Shown: positions 8,534 to 17,602, counted from the stretch's first letter. The stretch is DNA of 64,000 bases from Mycolicibacterium peregrinum (GCF_002102345.1 NZ_LQPP01000042.1:1-64000); one strand, 5' to 3'. The notes: generated by a model from the sequence alone, not told the origin. A program made the numbers and translations.

Positions 8534-9241
8534 TCAGCGCAATGGCAGCTCGGCGAAGATCGGCGTGGTCGGTGCCGTCGAGCCCGTGCCCGGCTCGACG
8601 GTGAAGGCCAAGGCCGATGCATCGCCGAGGTCTGCCAGCACCGCAGTGGTCGACGGCGCGACAGCAGCGGAGTCCATGGTGCCGGCCGAGGTTGCCGCAC
8701 CCTCGCGCAACAGCCACATCTGATAGACGGTGCCCGATTGTGGAGGCGTGACGCCGTTCATCACCAGCACACCGGCGTTGCGCTCGCGGGAGAAGACCAC
8801 GGTGGCGGTGCCGCCGGTGGGGATGTCCCCGGAGACGGTCCGGACGTCGGGGGCGGCGAAGATCTGCTCGGCGGTGGTCGGCTGGGGGCTCGGACGCAGG
8901 GCGATGCCGATACCGACGCCGGCCAGGGCGATGACGACGGCTGCCGCGGCCGCCAGGGCCGTGTTGCGCCAGTGCGCCGCAGGTCGTCGGCGCAGCTCGC
9001 GAACCGAGACCCTCGCCAGCACCTGCTCGCGCACATGCGGCGGTGGCTCCAAGGCAGTGGCCCCCGCCAACTGGGCCATGGTTTCCCGCACCTCTCGCAC
9101 CTCGGTCGTGAACTGGGCGGCGACCTCGGGAGAAGCGTCGGCCAGGCGCTGTTCGATGTCGGCGCGCTCACTGTCGGACACCGCGTGCAGCGCATACGGG
9201 GTCGCCAACTCGAGCAGCTCGGAGTCAAAGGGTTCGGTCAT
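8534..9241 (-). CDS. rskA: Anti-sigma-K factor RskA
   Basis: A 235-residue protein with an N-terminal cytoplasmic anti-sigma domain (LLELATPYALHAVSD), one membrane segment at about residues 90-112 (Ala/Val-rich after WRNTAL), and an extracytoplasmic RskA domain with VYQMWLL near the middle. RskA holds SigK inactive at the membrane until regulated proteolysis. The ATG overlaps the sigK stop by 4 bases (ATGA), so the shorter start is used instead of an upstream ATG. It is the last gene of the operon that begins at 13904. Confidence 0.93.
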   Translation of the reverse strand: MTEPFDSELLELATPYALHAVSDSERADIEQRLADASPEVAAQFTTEVREVRETMAQLAGATALEPPPHVREQVLARVSVRELRRRPAAHWRNTALAAAAAVVIALAGVGIGIALRPSPQPTTAEQIFAAPDVRTVSGDIPTGGTATVVFSRERNAGVLVMNGVTPPQSGTVYQMWLLREGAATSAGTMDSAAVAPSTTAVLADLGDASALAFTVEPGTGSTAPTTPIFAELPLR

Positions 9242-9819
9242 GCGGCCCCCAGGCAATTGCGCAGGCCGCGGAGGGCGTCGCGCATCCGGGATTTGATGGT
9301 GGCGAGGTTGGCCGCCAGCCGTTGCGAGACCTGGCTATAGGTCAGGCCGTCGTAGTAGGCGAGGTGGATGCACTCGCGTTGGGCATCGGTCAGCGCGGAC
9401 AGGCATTCGGCCACCCGCCGCTGTTCGTCCTGGGTGATCACAGACTCGGCGACCTGATCGGCGGGCGGCTCCACGCTGGTCGCGCCGTAGCGGGATTCCC
9501 GCTGGCTGGCGGCCTGTTCGGCACGCACCCTGTCCACCGCCCGGCGGTGTGCGAGCGTCATCAGCCAGGCCATCGGGGATCCGGCCGCCGGGTCGTAGCT
9601 GTCTGCGGTGCGCCACACCTGGAGGTAGATGTCCTGGGTGGTTTCCTCGCTGTATCCCGGGTCCCGCAGAACCCGCGTGACCAGGCCGAACACCCTCGAC
9701 CGCGTATGGTCGTACAGCTGGGCGAAGGCGTCGACGTCGTGTCGAGCCACCCGCCGTAGCAGCGCGTCGAGTTCGGCGGTCACCCACAGCAGCCTAGCGA
9801 CCGGGGTCTGCGCCGTCAT
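9238..9819 (-). CDS. sigK: ECF sigma factor SigK
   Basis: A 193-residue ECF sigma factor. Region 2 contains YSEETTQDIYLQVWR and WLMTLAHRRAVDRVR; region 4 contains CIHLAYYDGLTYSQVSQRL and LATIKSRMRDALRGLRNCL. These match mycobacterial SigK as I recall it. The ATG is preferred; a GTG twelve codons further in would give a length closer to the M. tuberculosis protein. SigK drives the antigens mpt70/mpt83 in M. tuberculosis and its own operon. No mpt70/83 homologue is in this window. It lies two bases after the DUF1295 gene and overlaps rskA by 4 bases. Confidence 0.95.
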   Translation of the reverse strand: MTAQTPVARLLWVTAELDALLRRVARHDVDAFAQLYDHTRSRVFGLVTRVLRDPGYSEETTQDIYLQVWRTADSYDPAAGSPMAWLMTLAHRRAVDRVRAEQAASQRESRYGATSVEPPADQVAESVITQDEQRRVAECLSALTDAQRECIHLAYYDGLTYSQVSQRLAANLATIKSRMRDALRGLRNCLGAA

Positions 9820-9821
9820 GT

Positions 9822-10601
9822 TTATCCAGATCTCGGCGGGCGCGGTATGAAAAATGAAGTGCGCGAGCGGTATTCGTCGAAGCCCGGTCGGCCTGCCATA
9901 TGTTTCTCGGCCAAGCGGGCACCGGTCGCGTACACCAGGAAGTATGTCATCAGCGCCGGGGAGAGCACCGTCGTGAGCGACAGCCAGCCGCAGATGGTCA
10001 CCAGCCACAGTCCCCACCACACGCAGCTGTCGCCGAAATAGTTCGGATGGCGGGTCCAGGCCCACAATCCGCGGTCCATGATCACGCCTCGGTGGGCCGG
10101 GTCGGATTTGAACCGGCGCAGCTGATGGTCGCCGACCGCCTCGAACGTCAGCCCCACGGCCCAGATCAGGACGCCCAGGATAAGGACCGGTCGCAGGGCG
10201 GCCGGGGTGGGCCCCAAGGTCGAGGACAGCTGCACCGGCAGCGAAACGAACCAGGTTGCCGCCCCCTGGATCGCGAACACCTTACGCAGCACGTGACCGG
10301 CCGAATAGTCGCCGCCGAGCAGTTCCTGATAGCGCGGATCTTCCCCCTTGCCCGCCGACTTGAGCACCATGTGCCAGGACAGTCGGCCTGCCCACAGCGT
10401 GATGAGCACCAACAGCAGGATGCGCCGGAAGAGGTCGCCGGTACCGAGCACGGCGCTGACGGCTGCGACCACGATGAACCCGATGCCCCAGGCCACGTCG
10501 ACGACGTTGTACCGCCCGAGGTTTCGGCCGATCACGAACGTCGCCCCGTGGACGACTGCGAGGGCGGCCAGCGATACCGCGGTGACGATGAGCAGGTTCA
10601 C
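9822..10601 (-). CDS. DUF1295-family integral membrane protein (isoprenylcysteine methyltransferase-like fold)
   Basis: A 259-residue protein with about six membrane helices. The C-terminal motif (WAWTRHPNYFGDSCVWWG, then PALMTYFL and EKHMAGRPGFDEYRSRT) is the signature of DUF1295/steroid 5-alpha-reductase-like proteins. The GTG start overlaps the ufaA1 stop (GTGA), so it is coupled to the upstream gene. Position and order match M. tuberculosis Rv0446c. The reaction is not established; reduction or methylation of a lipid is the family expectation. Confidence 0.88.
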   Translation of the reverse strand: MNLLIVTAVSLAALAVVHGATFVIGRNLGRYNVVDVAWGIGFIVVAAVSAVLGTGDLFRRILLLVLITLWAGRLSWHMVLKSAGKGEDPRYQELLGGDYSAGHVLRKVFAIQGAATWFVSLPVQLSSTLGPTPAALRPVLILGVLIWAVGLTFEAVGDHQLRRFKSDPAHRGVIMDRGLWAWTRHPNYFGDSCVWWGLWLVTICGWLSLTTVLSPALMTYFLVYATGARLAEKHMAGRPGFDEYRSRTSFFIPRPPRSG

Positions 10602-11866
10602 CGGTTTCCTCCTGTCGGGGCGAAGGCCCACTGGTATACGTCGAGATAACCCGAGGCGAAACCCGCTTCGGAGTACGCCAGGTACAGCTCCCACATGCGG
10701 GCGAAGACCTCGTCGAAACCGAGTGCGGTCACCGCGTCACGGCGTGCGACGAAACGTTCCCGCCACAGTCGCAGGGTCTCGGCGTAGTGCGGCCGTAGTG
10801 ACATCACGTCGACGGTGCGCAGCCGGGTGTGCCGTTCGGTGAGGGCGATGATCGCTTCGGTCGACGGCAGCAGCCCGCCGGGGAAGATGTACTTCTGGAT
10901 CCAGGTGTGCGTGCCGCGCGAGGCCAGCATGCGATCGTGCGGCATGGTGATCGCCTGGATCGCCACGCGTCCTCCGGGAGTGACGAGCCGGTCCAGGGCC
11001 CGAAAATAGGTGGGCCAGAACTGATATCCCACCGCCTCGATCATCTCGACCGACACCACCGCGTCGTAGCAGCCCTCGACGTCGCGATAGTCGAGCAACT
11101 CGATACCGACCCGGTCCGACAGGCCTGCCGCCGCCACCCGTTGCCGGGCCAGCCGTTGCTGCTCGGCCGACAGGGTGACCGAGCGCACCTGAGCGCCGCG
11201 CTCGGCGGCACGGATGCAGAGTTCTCCCCAGCCGGTGCCGATCTCCAGTACTCGGCTGCCCGGTCCGACGCCCGCGGTGTCGAGTAGTCGGTCGATCTTG
11301 CGGTGCTGCGCGTCGGCCAGCCCGGCCGTCGTCCCCGGGAGTTCGGTGAACAGCGCGCTGGAGTACGTCATCGTCTCATCGAGAAACTCCGCGAACAACT
11401 CGTTCGACAGGTCGTAGTGGGCTGCGATGTTGCGCCGGGACTGAGCCGGATTGTTGTGGGCCGAGCGCGGAGGACGGGGCAGCGTCACAGTCCGGAACCG
11501 TTGCAGCGCAGCCGGAACCAGGTCACCCATGGACCTGCCGAACTCGGTGAGCAACCCGACGAGATCGGTGGAGTGCCACTCACCGGCCATGTAGGACTCG
11601 CCGAACCCGATCAGTCCGTGGCGGCCGATCCGGCGGGCCAGGGCCCCCGGATTTTCGATGACCATGGTGGGCAGGGTCGGATCGGCCGCGCCGATCACGG
11701 TCCCGTCGGGAAACGCCAGCCGGACCGGCAATGTCGCGGCGGCGCGGCGTAGCAGTTGATCGGCCACCGCGCCGGAGATCGCGGCCACCGGTCCGCGCGG
11801 TGGATGTACCACGTCCGGCCAGCGGGTGGGATCGATGGAGGGAAACGCTCCGGTCCGTGTGTTCAC
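10598..11866 (-). CDS. ufaA1: Cyclopropane-fatty-acid synthase-type methyltransferase UfaA1
   Basis: A 422-residue SAM-dependent methyltransferase of the CFAS family. It has an N-terminal lipid-binding region with GESYMAGEW, AAHYDLSNELF, the SAM-binding loop (VLEIGTGWGELCIRAAERG) and QKYIFPGGLLPS. The GTG start with GGAAGG about 6 bases upstream overlaps the DUF1365 stop by 4 bases. It corresponds to M. tuberculosis Rv0447c, which to my knowledge has been linked to methylation of oleic acid (tuberculostearic acid route), though assignments vary. It is part of the SigK operon. Confidence 0.92.
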   Translation of the reverse strand: MNTRTGAFPSIDPTRWPDVVHPPRGPVAAISGAVADQLLRRAAATLPVRLAFPDGTVIGAADPTLPTMVIENPGALARRIGRHGLIGFGESYMAGEWHSTDLVGLLTEFGRSMGDLVPAALQRFRTVTLPRPPRSAHNNPAQSRRNIAAHYDLSNELFAEFLDETMTYSSALFTELPGTTAGLADAQHRKIDRLLDTAGVGPGSRVLEIGTGWGELCIRAAERGAQVRSVTLSAEQQRLARQRVAAAGLSDRVGIELLDYRDVEGCYDAVVSVEMIEAVGYQFWPTYFRALDRLVTPGGRVAIQAITMPHDRMLASRGTHTWIQKYIFPGGLLPSTEAIIALTERHTRLRTVDVMSLRPHYAETLRLWRERFVARRDAVTALGFDEVFARMWELYLAYSEAGFASGYLDVYQWAFAPTGGNR

Positions 11867-12609
11867 AATGACCTTCCTCGGTTCTGGGTAACGGACTCGA
11901 CGACCTGGTCGACGGGGCGGGGAACCACGGGCACCCGGCGCAACCACAACTTGATCCCTTCGACGCGGATGGCGAGGGCTCCGGCCAGCGGTGCCACCGG
12001 TGCGGTCAGTTGCAGACGCAGGATCTCCCACGTGGTCGCCGGCCTGCGGTCGCCCCGAAGGGTGGCGACAAAGGCCGGATGTCCCTTGCGGTGCAGCGAA
12101 ATCGTCACATCGATTTGCTCGCCGGGTTCTGGGGCCAGGACCCGGTAGTGGCCCTCGACAGCGTTGAACGGTGAGACGTACATGCGCTTGGACACGCGTG
12201 CGGGTTGTCCCGCGGGAAGCAGGTAGGCGTGCCGCCCGCCGTAGGTGTTGTGGACTTCGGCGACCACGTAACGCAGTGCGCCGGTGGCATCGTGGCACCA
12301 GTACAGGCTCAGGGGGTTGAACACGTATCCGAGCACGCGCGCCTGGAGTAGCGCGGTCACCCTGCCGCCGTCGAGGTCCACGTCGCGTGACACGAGGAAT
12401 GCGTCCACCCGTTGGCGCAGTGTGTCTTTCGGTTCACCGGCGAAATGGTCGTCGACCTCGAATCGGGCGAACGGACGCAGCCAGAGTGGCAATCGCGGCA
12501 TCCGGTCGAGATCGACATACCAGCTGTATCCGCGGTAGCTGAAGCGATGGTGCACGGGAGCGCGGCGGACATGGGTGATCCTGGTGCGGTACAGCGCGGG
12601 AGTCAGCAT
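11863..12609 (-). CDS. DUF1365 family protein
   Basis: A 248-residue protein with typical DUF1365 features: RTRITHVRRAPVHHRFSY at the N-terminus, then RVLGYVFNPLSLYWC, VAEVHNTYGGRHAYLL and KRMYVSPFN. The family has no assigned reaction but almost always travels with a CFAS-type methyltransferase and a flavin amine oxidase, as here. The ATG overlaps the upstream stop by 7 bases. It corresponds to Rv0448c. Confidence 0.9.
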   Translation of the reverse strand: MLTPALYRTRITHVRRAPVHHRFSYRGYSWYVDLDRMPRLPLWLRPFARFEVDDHFAGEPKDTLRQRVDAFLVSRDVDLDGGRVTALLQARVLGYVFNPLSLYWCHDATGALRYVVAEVHNTYGGRHAYLLPAGQPARVSKRMYVSPFNAVEGHYRVLAPEPGEQIDVTISLHRKGHPAFVATLRGDRRPATTWEILRLQLTAPVAPLAGALAIRVEGIKLWLRRVPVVPRPVDQVVESVTQNRGRSL

Positions 12610-13904
12610 GCCAGCGGCTCCGCAACCGTGCCGCCGGCCCACCGGGCGCCCAGTCGCTCCGCGGCCCGCAGTCCCGATGCGGCGCCGTCCTCATGGAAAC
12701 CCCAGCCGTGGTACGCCCCGGCGAAGACGACGCGGTCGTCGTTGAGCTCAGGCAGGAGTTGTTGTGCGGCAACAGATTCGGTGGTGTAGGTGGGATGTTC
12801 GTAGACCATCTCGGCGATGACCTTCGACGGGTCCACCCGATGAGCGCCGCCCAGCGTCACCAGATACCGCCGGGAGCCACCCAGCCTCATCAGTCTGGTG
12901 ATGTCGTAACTGACGGTGACTGCGTGGTCTTCGGGGTCGATCAGGTAGTTCCACGAAGCGCGCGCTCTCGGCAGGCGGGGCAGTATCGACTCATCGGTGT
13001 GCAGTTGAGCCTGGTTGAGGCTGTAGGGGATGGCGCCGAGGATGCGCCGTTCGTGCTCGCTGGGGTGGTCGAGCATCAGCAGCGCCTGGCTCGGATGAGT
13101 GGCGATGACGACGGCATCGAACCGCCGCGGCGGCTGCCCGTCGACCGTGACCAGTACGCCGTCGACGCCTCGTCGTACGGATCGCACGCGCGCGCCGGTG
13201 ATTGCCTCGGGCAGTCGGGCCACGACGGCGTCGACGTAGTTGACCGACCCGCCGACCACCGTGCGCCACGTCGGGGAACCGAACACCGACAGCATCCCGT
13301 GGTGCTGCAGGAAGACGAACAGATACCGGGCCGGGTAGCGCAGTGCCTCGCCGGGCGGGCATGACCACACGGCGGCGACCAGTGGGGTCATGAAACGGTG
13401 CGTGAAGTACCGGGAGAACCCGTGCCGGTGCAGGAACTCCTCGACAGTTACCTCGTCTCCGGTCGCCGTCCGGTGCAGCAATTGCGTTGCCAGCCGGTGA
13501 AATCGGATGATCTCGCCCAGCATCAGCAGATAGCGCGGCCGGCCCACATTGGACCAGCTGGGGAACAACCCGCCAAGGCCGCGCGCCCCGGCATACTCCA
13601 GCCCGGTGCCGTCGTCGCGTACGGACATCGACATGTCGGTGTCCTGCGTACGGATCTCGAGTTCGTCGAACAACCGGCACAGAGTGGGATACGTGCGGTC
13701 GTTGTGCACCAGGAAGGCCGTATCGAGCGCGACGGTGCGGCCGTCCTCGACGACGTGCTGGGTGTGGGCATGCCCGCCGAAGCGGGCATCGGCTTCCAGC
13801 AGGGTCACGCGGTCACGTGCGGACAGGACATACGCGGCCGTGAGGCCGGCGACGCCGCTGCCTATCACGGCAACGGCACGCCCGCGAGGATGAATGTTTT
13901 CCAC
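12603..13904 (-). CDS. FAD/NAD(P)-binding oxidoreductase (amine-oxidase fold), first gene of the SigK operon
   Basis: A 433-residue flavoprotein. The dinucleotide-binding motif (AVIGSGVAGLTAAYVLS) is at about residues 12-28, and the C-terminal FAD motif (VVFAGAYHGWGFHEDGAASG) closes the fold. It corresponds to Rv0449c, whose family sits with CFAS and DUF1365 genes and probably modifies unsaturated or methylated fatty acids. The start is GTG and is probably the first transcribed base, because a SigK-like -10 element ends six bases upstream. Confidence 0.9.
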   Translation of the reverse strand: MENIHPRGRAVAVIGSGVAGLTAAYVLSARDRVTLLEADARFGGHAHTQHVVEDGRTVALDTAFLVHNDRTYPTLCRLFDELEIRTQDTDMSMSVRDDGTGLEYAGARGLGGLFPSWSNVGRPRYLLMLGEIIRFHRLATQLLHRTATGDEVTVEEFLHRHGFSRYFTHRFMTPLVAAVWSCPPGEALRYPARYLFVFLQHHGMLSVFGSPTWRTVVGGSVNYVDAVVARLPEAITGARVRSVRRGVDGVLVTVDGQPPRRFDAVVIATHPSQALLMLDHPSEHERRILGAIPYSLNQAQLHTDESILPRLPRARASWNYLIDPEDHAVTVSYDITRLMRLGGSRRYLVTLGGAHRVDPSKVIAEMVYEHPTYTTESVAAQQLLPELNDDRVVFAGAYHGWGFHEDGAASGLRAAERLGARWAGGTVAEPLAC

Positions 13905-13910
13905 ACCCGG

Positions 13911-13938
13911 TATTCGGAGCCGTTCCGGGCGTGGATGG
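13911..13938 (-). promoter_or_regulatory. Candidate SigK-dependent promoter of the sigK operon
   Basis: On the minus strand CCATCC (13938-13933) is followed after 15 bases by CCGAATA (13917-13911). Six bases later comes the GTG start at 13904. The elements agree with the SigK promoter consensus reported for M. tuberculosis as I recall it (-35 CCATCC, -10 CCGAAT), and the spacing suits a leaderless transcript. This implies autoregulation of the operon ending in sigK and rskA. Confidence 0.7.
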
Positions 13939-13947
13939 GACGAACTT

Positions 13948-14763
13948 CTACCGGAGTTCGGCGATCACTTTCCCGAACGCCTCGGCGTGGGCGATCTGCA
14001 CGATGACGTAGGTGATCCCGTACTTCTCGCGGAGACCGCGAATGTGGTCGGCCATGGCACTGACCGAACCGGACAGCACGCCGGGGTGGCGCAGAAGTTC
14101 TTCGTCACTGAGCCCCGGCAGGAAATGGCGGGGGACGTTGAGGATGGGCATCTCGCTGCCGGGTGCGGGCATGGCCGTGACCGCGATGTTGAGCTCCAGC
14201 TGGTCGAAGCGGTCACCGGCGGCGTTGCGCAGGAACGAGATTCGGTCGGCCAAGGGATCCCCGTCGACCTGATCGCCACCGGTGAGGCCGATGATGTCGG
14301 CGGTCTGGGCGGCCACCGTCAGCAGCCGGTCGCCGTTGCCCGCGATGAGGATCGGTATGTCGGGTGCGTGTTCTTTCAGGTACTCGGTGGTGTGGCGCAG
14401 ATGATCGATGCGCTCGCGCGCGGTGGGGAACGGCAGTTCGGCGGCCTCGAACTCTTCGCGCACGTAGCCGGCGCCGAGGCCGAGGTCGAACCTTCCGCCG
14501 GACAGATCCCGCAGTGCCATGGCGTCGCGCGCGAGCAGCGCCGGCTTGTAGAACCCGGCGTTGAGCACGAAGGTTCCGACGCGCAGCGTGCTCGTCGCCG
14601 CGGCGATCGCGGTCAGGGTGGGGAACGGGGCAGGCGCACCGAGATGGTCGGGCACGTTGAGCACGTCGAAGCCGAGGTCTTCGGCACGTCGGGCCTCGTC
14701 GGCGATCTGAGACTGGGACTCGGCGACGCGCAGGCTGACGCCGAAGCGGAAATCGTTGGGCAT
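13948..14763 (-). CDS. LLM-class F420-dependent oxidoreductase
   Basis: A 271-residue luciferase-like TIM-barrel protein (FRFGVSLRVAE at the N-terminus, RAEDLGFDVLNVPDHLG, RFDLGLGAGYVREEFEAAE). The pattern fits the mycobacterial F420-type LLM subfamily, but the substrate is unknown. The gene lies 43 bases upstream of the SigK operon on the same strand, with the SigK promoter between, so it is probably a separate transcript. GTG at 14766 is a possible alternative start. Confidence 0.85.
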   Translation of the reverse strand: MPNDFRFGVSLRVAESQSQIADEARRAEDLGFDVLNVPDHLGAPAPFPTLTAIAAATSTLRVGTFVLNAGFYKPALLARDAMALRDLSGGRFDLGLGAGYVREEFEAAELPFPTARERIDHLRHTTEYLKEHAPDIPILIAGNGDRLLTVAAQTADIIGLTGGDQVDGDPLADRISFLRNAAGDRFDQLELNIAVTAMPAPGSEMPILNVPRHFLPGLSDEELLRHPGVLSGSVSAMADHIRGLREKYGITYVIVQIAHAEAFGKVIAELR

Positions 14764-14825
14764 CACCCGATCTTAAGCACGGCCCGTGCAGGTTTGGAGG
14801 CGTCTGCGGCGGGCAATTCAGAGCC

Positions 14826-15923
14826 GTGACAAGTCACCCGACGGTGGGCGTGGAAGAAGAGTTCCTGCTCATCGACTCGCAGAGCGGCGAACCGATCGCC
14901 CGGAACAAGCAGGTCGCCGCCAGTGCCGCCGAGCACGGGGTCGACCTGCAACTGGAGTTGACCAGCTGCCAGGTCGAGACCACCACAGACGTGACGGCCA
15001 CCAGCAGCGCCCTGCGCTCCGAGCTGAGCCGGCTGCGCCGGACTGCCGCCGAGGCCGCCGCCGCAAACGGTGCGCAGCTGCTGGCCGTCGCGCTACCGCC
15101 GACCGTGCCGCACAAGTTCCCGGTGACACCGACCGCGCGCTACCGAAGGATCGCCCACCGGTTCGGCATGATCGCTCACGAGCAGGGCATCTGTGGCTGC
15201 CACGTCCATGTCGCGGTGCCGGACCGGGACGCCGCGATTCACGTCAGCAACTGGCTGCGGCCATGGCTGCATGTGCTGTTGGCGCTGACCGCCAACTCGG
15301 CGATCTATCGAAACACCGACAGCGGCTATGCCAGCTTCCGCAGCGTGCTGTGGTCGCGGTGGCCGAGTTCGGGACCGCCGCCGCATTTCGATTCCGTCGC
15401 GCAGTATGACTCCGCGGTCGCCATGCTGGAGCGGGCAGGCGTTGCGTTGGATGACGGCATGATCTATTGGGATGTCCGGCCGTCGGCGAATTTCCCGACC
15501 GTCGAGGTGCGGGTGTCCGATGTGCCTGCGACGGTGGCCGAGACGGTGTTGCTCGCCACGTTGATCCGTGCCGGGGCGATGACGGCGTTGCGCGGCTACG
15601 ACGAAGGTGAATCAGTTCCGTGCCTGGCGGACAGTCAGATCCGCGCGGCGCATTGGAAGGCCGCTCACGATGGCCTGGAGGGAGACGGCATCGACCTGCT
15701 GGGAGATCAGTCGCCAGTCCCGGTGCGGGATCTGCTCGGTCGATTCGTGGAGACGGTGCGGCCGGCCTTGATGGCGCTGGATGACTACGAGATGGTGCGC
15801 GGCGAGCTCGCCCGCGTCGTGGCCGAAGGCAACGGCGCGATCCGGCAGCGTCGCGCCTGGCGGAAACGAAATGAAATCGCTGATGTGATCAATGAATTGG
15901 CGGCCGCCGTGACCAGCGACTAG
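14826..15923 (+). CDS. Carboxylate-amine ligase of the glutamate-cysteine ligase type 2 family (YbdK-like)
   Basis: A 365-residue protein with GCS2 features: VGVEEEFLLID at the N-terminus, GCHVHVAVPDRD, and a C-terminal WRKRNEIADV. E. coli YbdK has weak glutamate-cysteine ligase activity; M. tuberculosis Rv0433 is the closest relative I recall. The start is GTG. Its 3' end shares CTAG with the stop of the gamma-glutamylcyclotransferase gene on the other strand. The pairing of a gamma-glutamyl ligase with a gamma-glutamyl cyclotransferase suggests a shared gamma-glutamyl metabolite. Confidence 0.88.
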   Translation: MTSHPTVGVEEEFLLIDSQSGEPIARNKQVAASAAEHGVDLQLELTSCQVETTTDVTATSSALRSELSRLRRTAAEAAAANGAQLLAVALPPTVPHKFPVTPTARYRRIAHRFGMIAHEQGICGCHVHVAVPDRDAAIHVSNWLRPWLHVLLALTANSAIYRNTDSGYASFRSVLWSRWPSSGPPPHFDSVAQYDSAVAMLERAGVALDDGMIYWDVRPSANFPTVEVRVSDVPATVAETVLLATLIRAGAMTALRGYDEGESVPCLADSQIRAAHWKAAHDGLEGDGIDLLGDQSPVPVRDLLGRFVETVRPALMALDDYEMVRGELARVVAEGNGAIRQRRAWRKRNEIADVINELAAAVTSD

Positions 15924-16339
15924 CCCGCCCAGCGGCGCAGGAATTCCACCCAGGGGTCGGGGAGCTCGTGGTGCACCGCTCCGGCCAGGATGCGTTCCAG
16001 ATACCCCGGCCGCGGCGGTCCGGGTTCGACGCGGTGATCGATGTAGACCCAGGCGGGTTCGGGGCCGTCCGCGGTGTGCACGGTCAGCCGGTCGCGGCGA
16101 TAGCGCACCGGCACCCCCTCGGCGCTGTCGAGTGCGGCCAGGTCGTGGTCGGTGACATGCCACAGGACACCGTGCACCTGTGCTGTGCCGAGCGGTTCGA
16201 TGGTGGCCACGCCGCGCTGGTTGATCAGCCAGCTGTGGCCGTCCAGGTGGGCGGGGGTGGGCTCGACCGCGCCCGGACAGCGCCGGGCCATCTGTGTCAC
16301 GCACAGATTCGAGCCGTAGGCGAAGTACGGGTGAAGCAT
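15920..16339 (-). CDS. Gamma-glutamylcyclotransferase-fold protein
   Basis: A 139-residue protein with the GGCT signature FAYGSNLC near the N-terminus, followed by GVLWHVTDHDLAALDSAEG and YRRDRLTVHT. The family releases 5-oxoproline from gamma-glutamyl amines or peptides. The ATG follows the mntH stop with no gap (TGAATG), so it is co-transcribed with mntH. It faces the carboxylate-amine ligase gene. Confidence 0.85.
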   Translation of the reverse strand: MLHPYFAYGSNLCVTQMARRCPGAVEPTPAHLDGHSWLINQRGVATIEPLGTAQVHGVLWHVTDHDLAALDSAEGVPVRYRRDRLTVHTADGPEPAWVYIDHRVEPGPPRPGYLERILAGAVHHELPDPWVEFLRRWAG

Positions 16340-17566
16340 TCAGCCCTTCACGGTCAGATAGATCAGCACCACGTTGAGCACACTAATCAATCCGGCAACG
16401 CCCCAGCCCAGCGCCGTGGTGAGGCGGTGGTTGACGTCCTCGCCCATCAGGTTCGCCCGACTGGTCAACCGCACCAGCGGGATGAGGGCCATCGGTATGC
16501 CGAAGGAGAGCACGACCTGCGAGAGGACCAGGGCCCGGCTGGGGTCCACGCCGATGGCCAGGATGACCAGGGCGGGGATCAGGGTGACCAGCCGGCGCAG
16601 CAGCAACGGGTAGGAGCGACGCAGCAACCCCTGCATGATCATCGCCCCCGCGTACGCACCGACGGAGGTGGATGCCAGGCCCGAGGCCAGCAGTCCGATG
16701 GCGAACAGCAGCGCCACCGTCGGGCCCAGGGTGTCGCGGACGGCGGCATGGGCACCCTCGATGGAGTCGGTGTCGTCGCGTCCCTGCAGGTTGGTGGCCG
16801 CGACCAAGAGCATGGCCAGGTTCACCGCGCCGGCCAGCAGCATCGCGAGCCCGACGTCGTAGCGGGTGATCCGCAGCAGGCGTCGCCGCACGGCGCCCGG
16901 CTGGAGGTGACCGTGACGATCGCGGGCCAGGCCGGAATGCAGGTAGACCGCGTGCGGCATCACCGTGGCACCGAGCATCGCGGTGGCCAGCAGCAGGCTT
17001 TCGGCGCCCTGGAACCGTGGAATCAGACCGGCGGCGACCTCAGCCGGTGGGGGAGTCTCGACGAACAGGCTGGTGAGAAATCCGATGGCGATGATCATCA
17101 GCAGTCCGGTGATCACCCGCTCGAAGACCCGTTGGCCCCGTCGGTTCTGCACGCTCAGCAGCAGCAGCGACACCAGCCCGGTGATGATTCCGCCGAGGAG
17201 CAGCGGCAGGTCGAACAACAGGTGCAGCGCGATCGCGCCGCCGACCACCTCGGCGAGATCGGTTGCCACAGCTACCAATTCGGCCTGTATCCAGTAGGCG
17301 ATCCGGGTCGGGGTGCGGCTGTTGTCGGCGACCACCTCGGGTAGGGAGCGTCCGGTGACCAGGCCCAACTTGGCCGAGAGGTACTGCACCAGCCCGGCCA
17401 TCGCGTTGGCCACGACGATCACCCAGACCAGCAGGTAGCCGAACTGCGCACCCGCGCTGACGTTGGCGGCGACGTTGCCCGGATCGACGTAGGCGATCGC
17501 AGCGACGAATGCCGGTCCGAGCAGCGACCAGCTCGGGATGGTGCGCGTCTTGGTGTCCTCTAGCAA
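16340..17566 (-). CDS. mntH: Nramp-family divalent metal (manganese) transporter
   Basis: A 408-residue protein with about eleven membrane helices. The metal-binding motifs are present: DPGN in helix 1 (residues about 28-31) and MPHAVYLHS in helix 6. It uses a proton gradient to import Mn2+ and related ions. The start is TTG, supported by AAGGTAGGA just upstream; no other in-frame start precedes DPGN. The operon continues into the GGCT gene. A metalloregulator-like palindrome lies 37-50 bases upstream. It corresponds to Rv0924c by position. Confidence 0.92.
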   Translation of the reverse strand: MLEDTKTRTIPSWSLLGPAFVAAIAYVDPGNVAANVSAGAQFGYLLVWVIVVANAMAGLVQYLSAKLGLVTGRSLPEVVADNSRTPTRIAYWIQAELVAVATDLAEVVGGAIALHLLFDLPLLLGGIITGLVSLLLLSVQNRRGQRVFERVITGLLMIIAIGFLTSLFVETPPPAEVAAGLIPRFQGAESLLLATAMLGATVMPHAVYLHSGLARDRHGHLQPGAVRRRLLRITRYDVGLAMLLAGAVNLAMLLVAATNLQGRDDTDSIEGAHAAVRDTLGPTVALLFAIGLLASGLASTSVGAYAGAMIMQGLLRRSYPLLLRRLVTLIPALVILAIGVDPSRALVLSQVVLSFGIPMALIPLVRLTSRANLMGEDVNHRLTTALGWGVAGLISVLNVVLIYLTVKG

Positions 17567-17602
17567 CGTCCTACCTTCTATCCGGGGATGCGAATAGAAA
17601 AG

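Noticed and set aside
15968..17344. A 458-codon plus-strand frame opposite mntH and the GGCT gene
   Set aside because: Antisense shadow; composition is Gln/His/Gly-rich without domains, and the minus-strand MntH motifs are intact.
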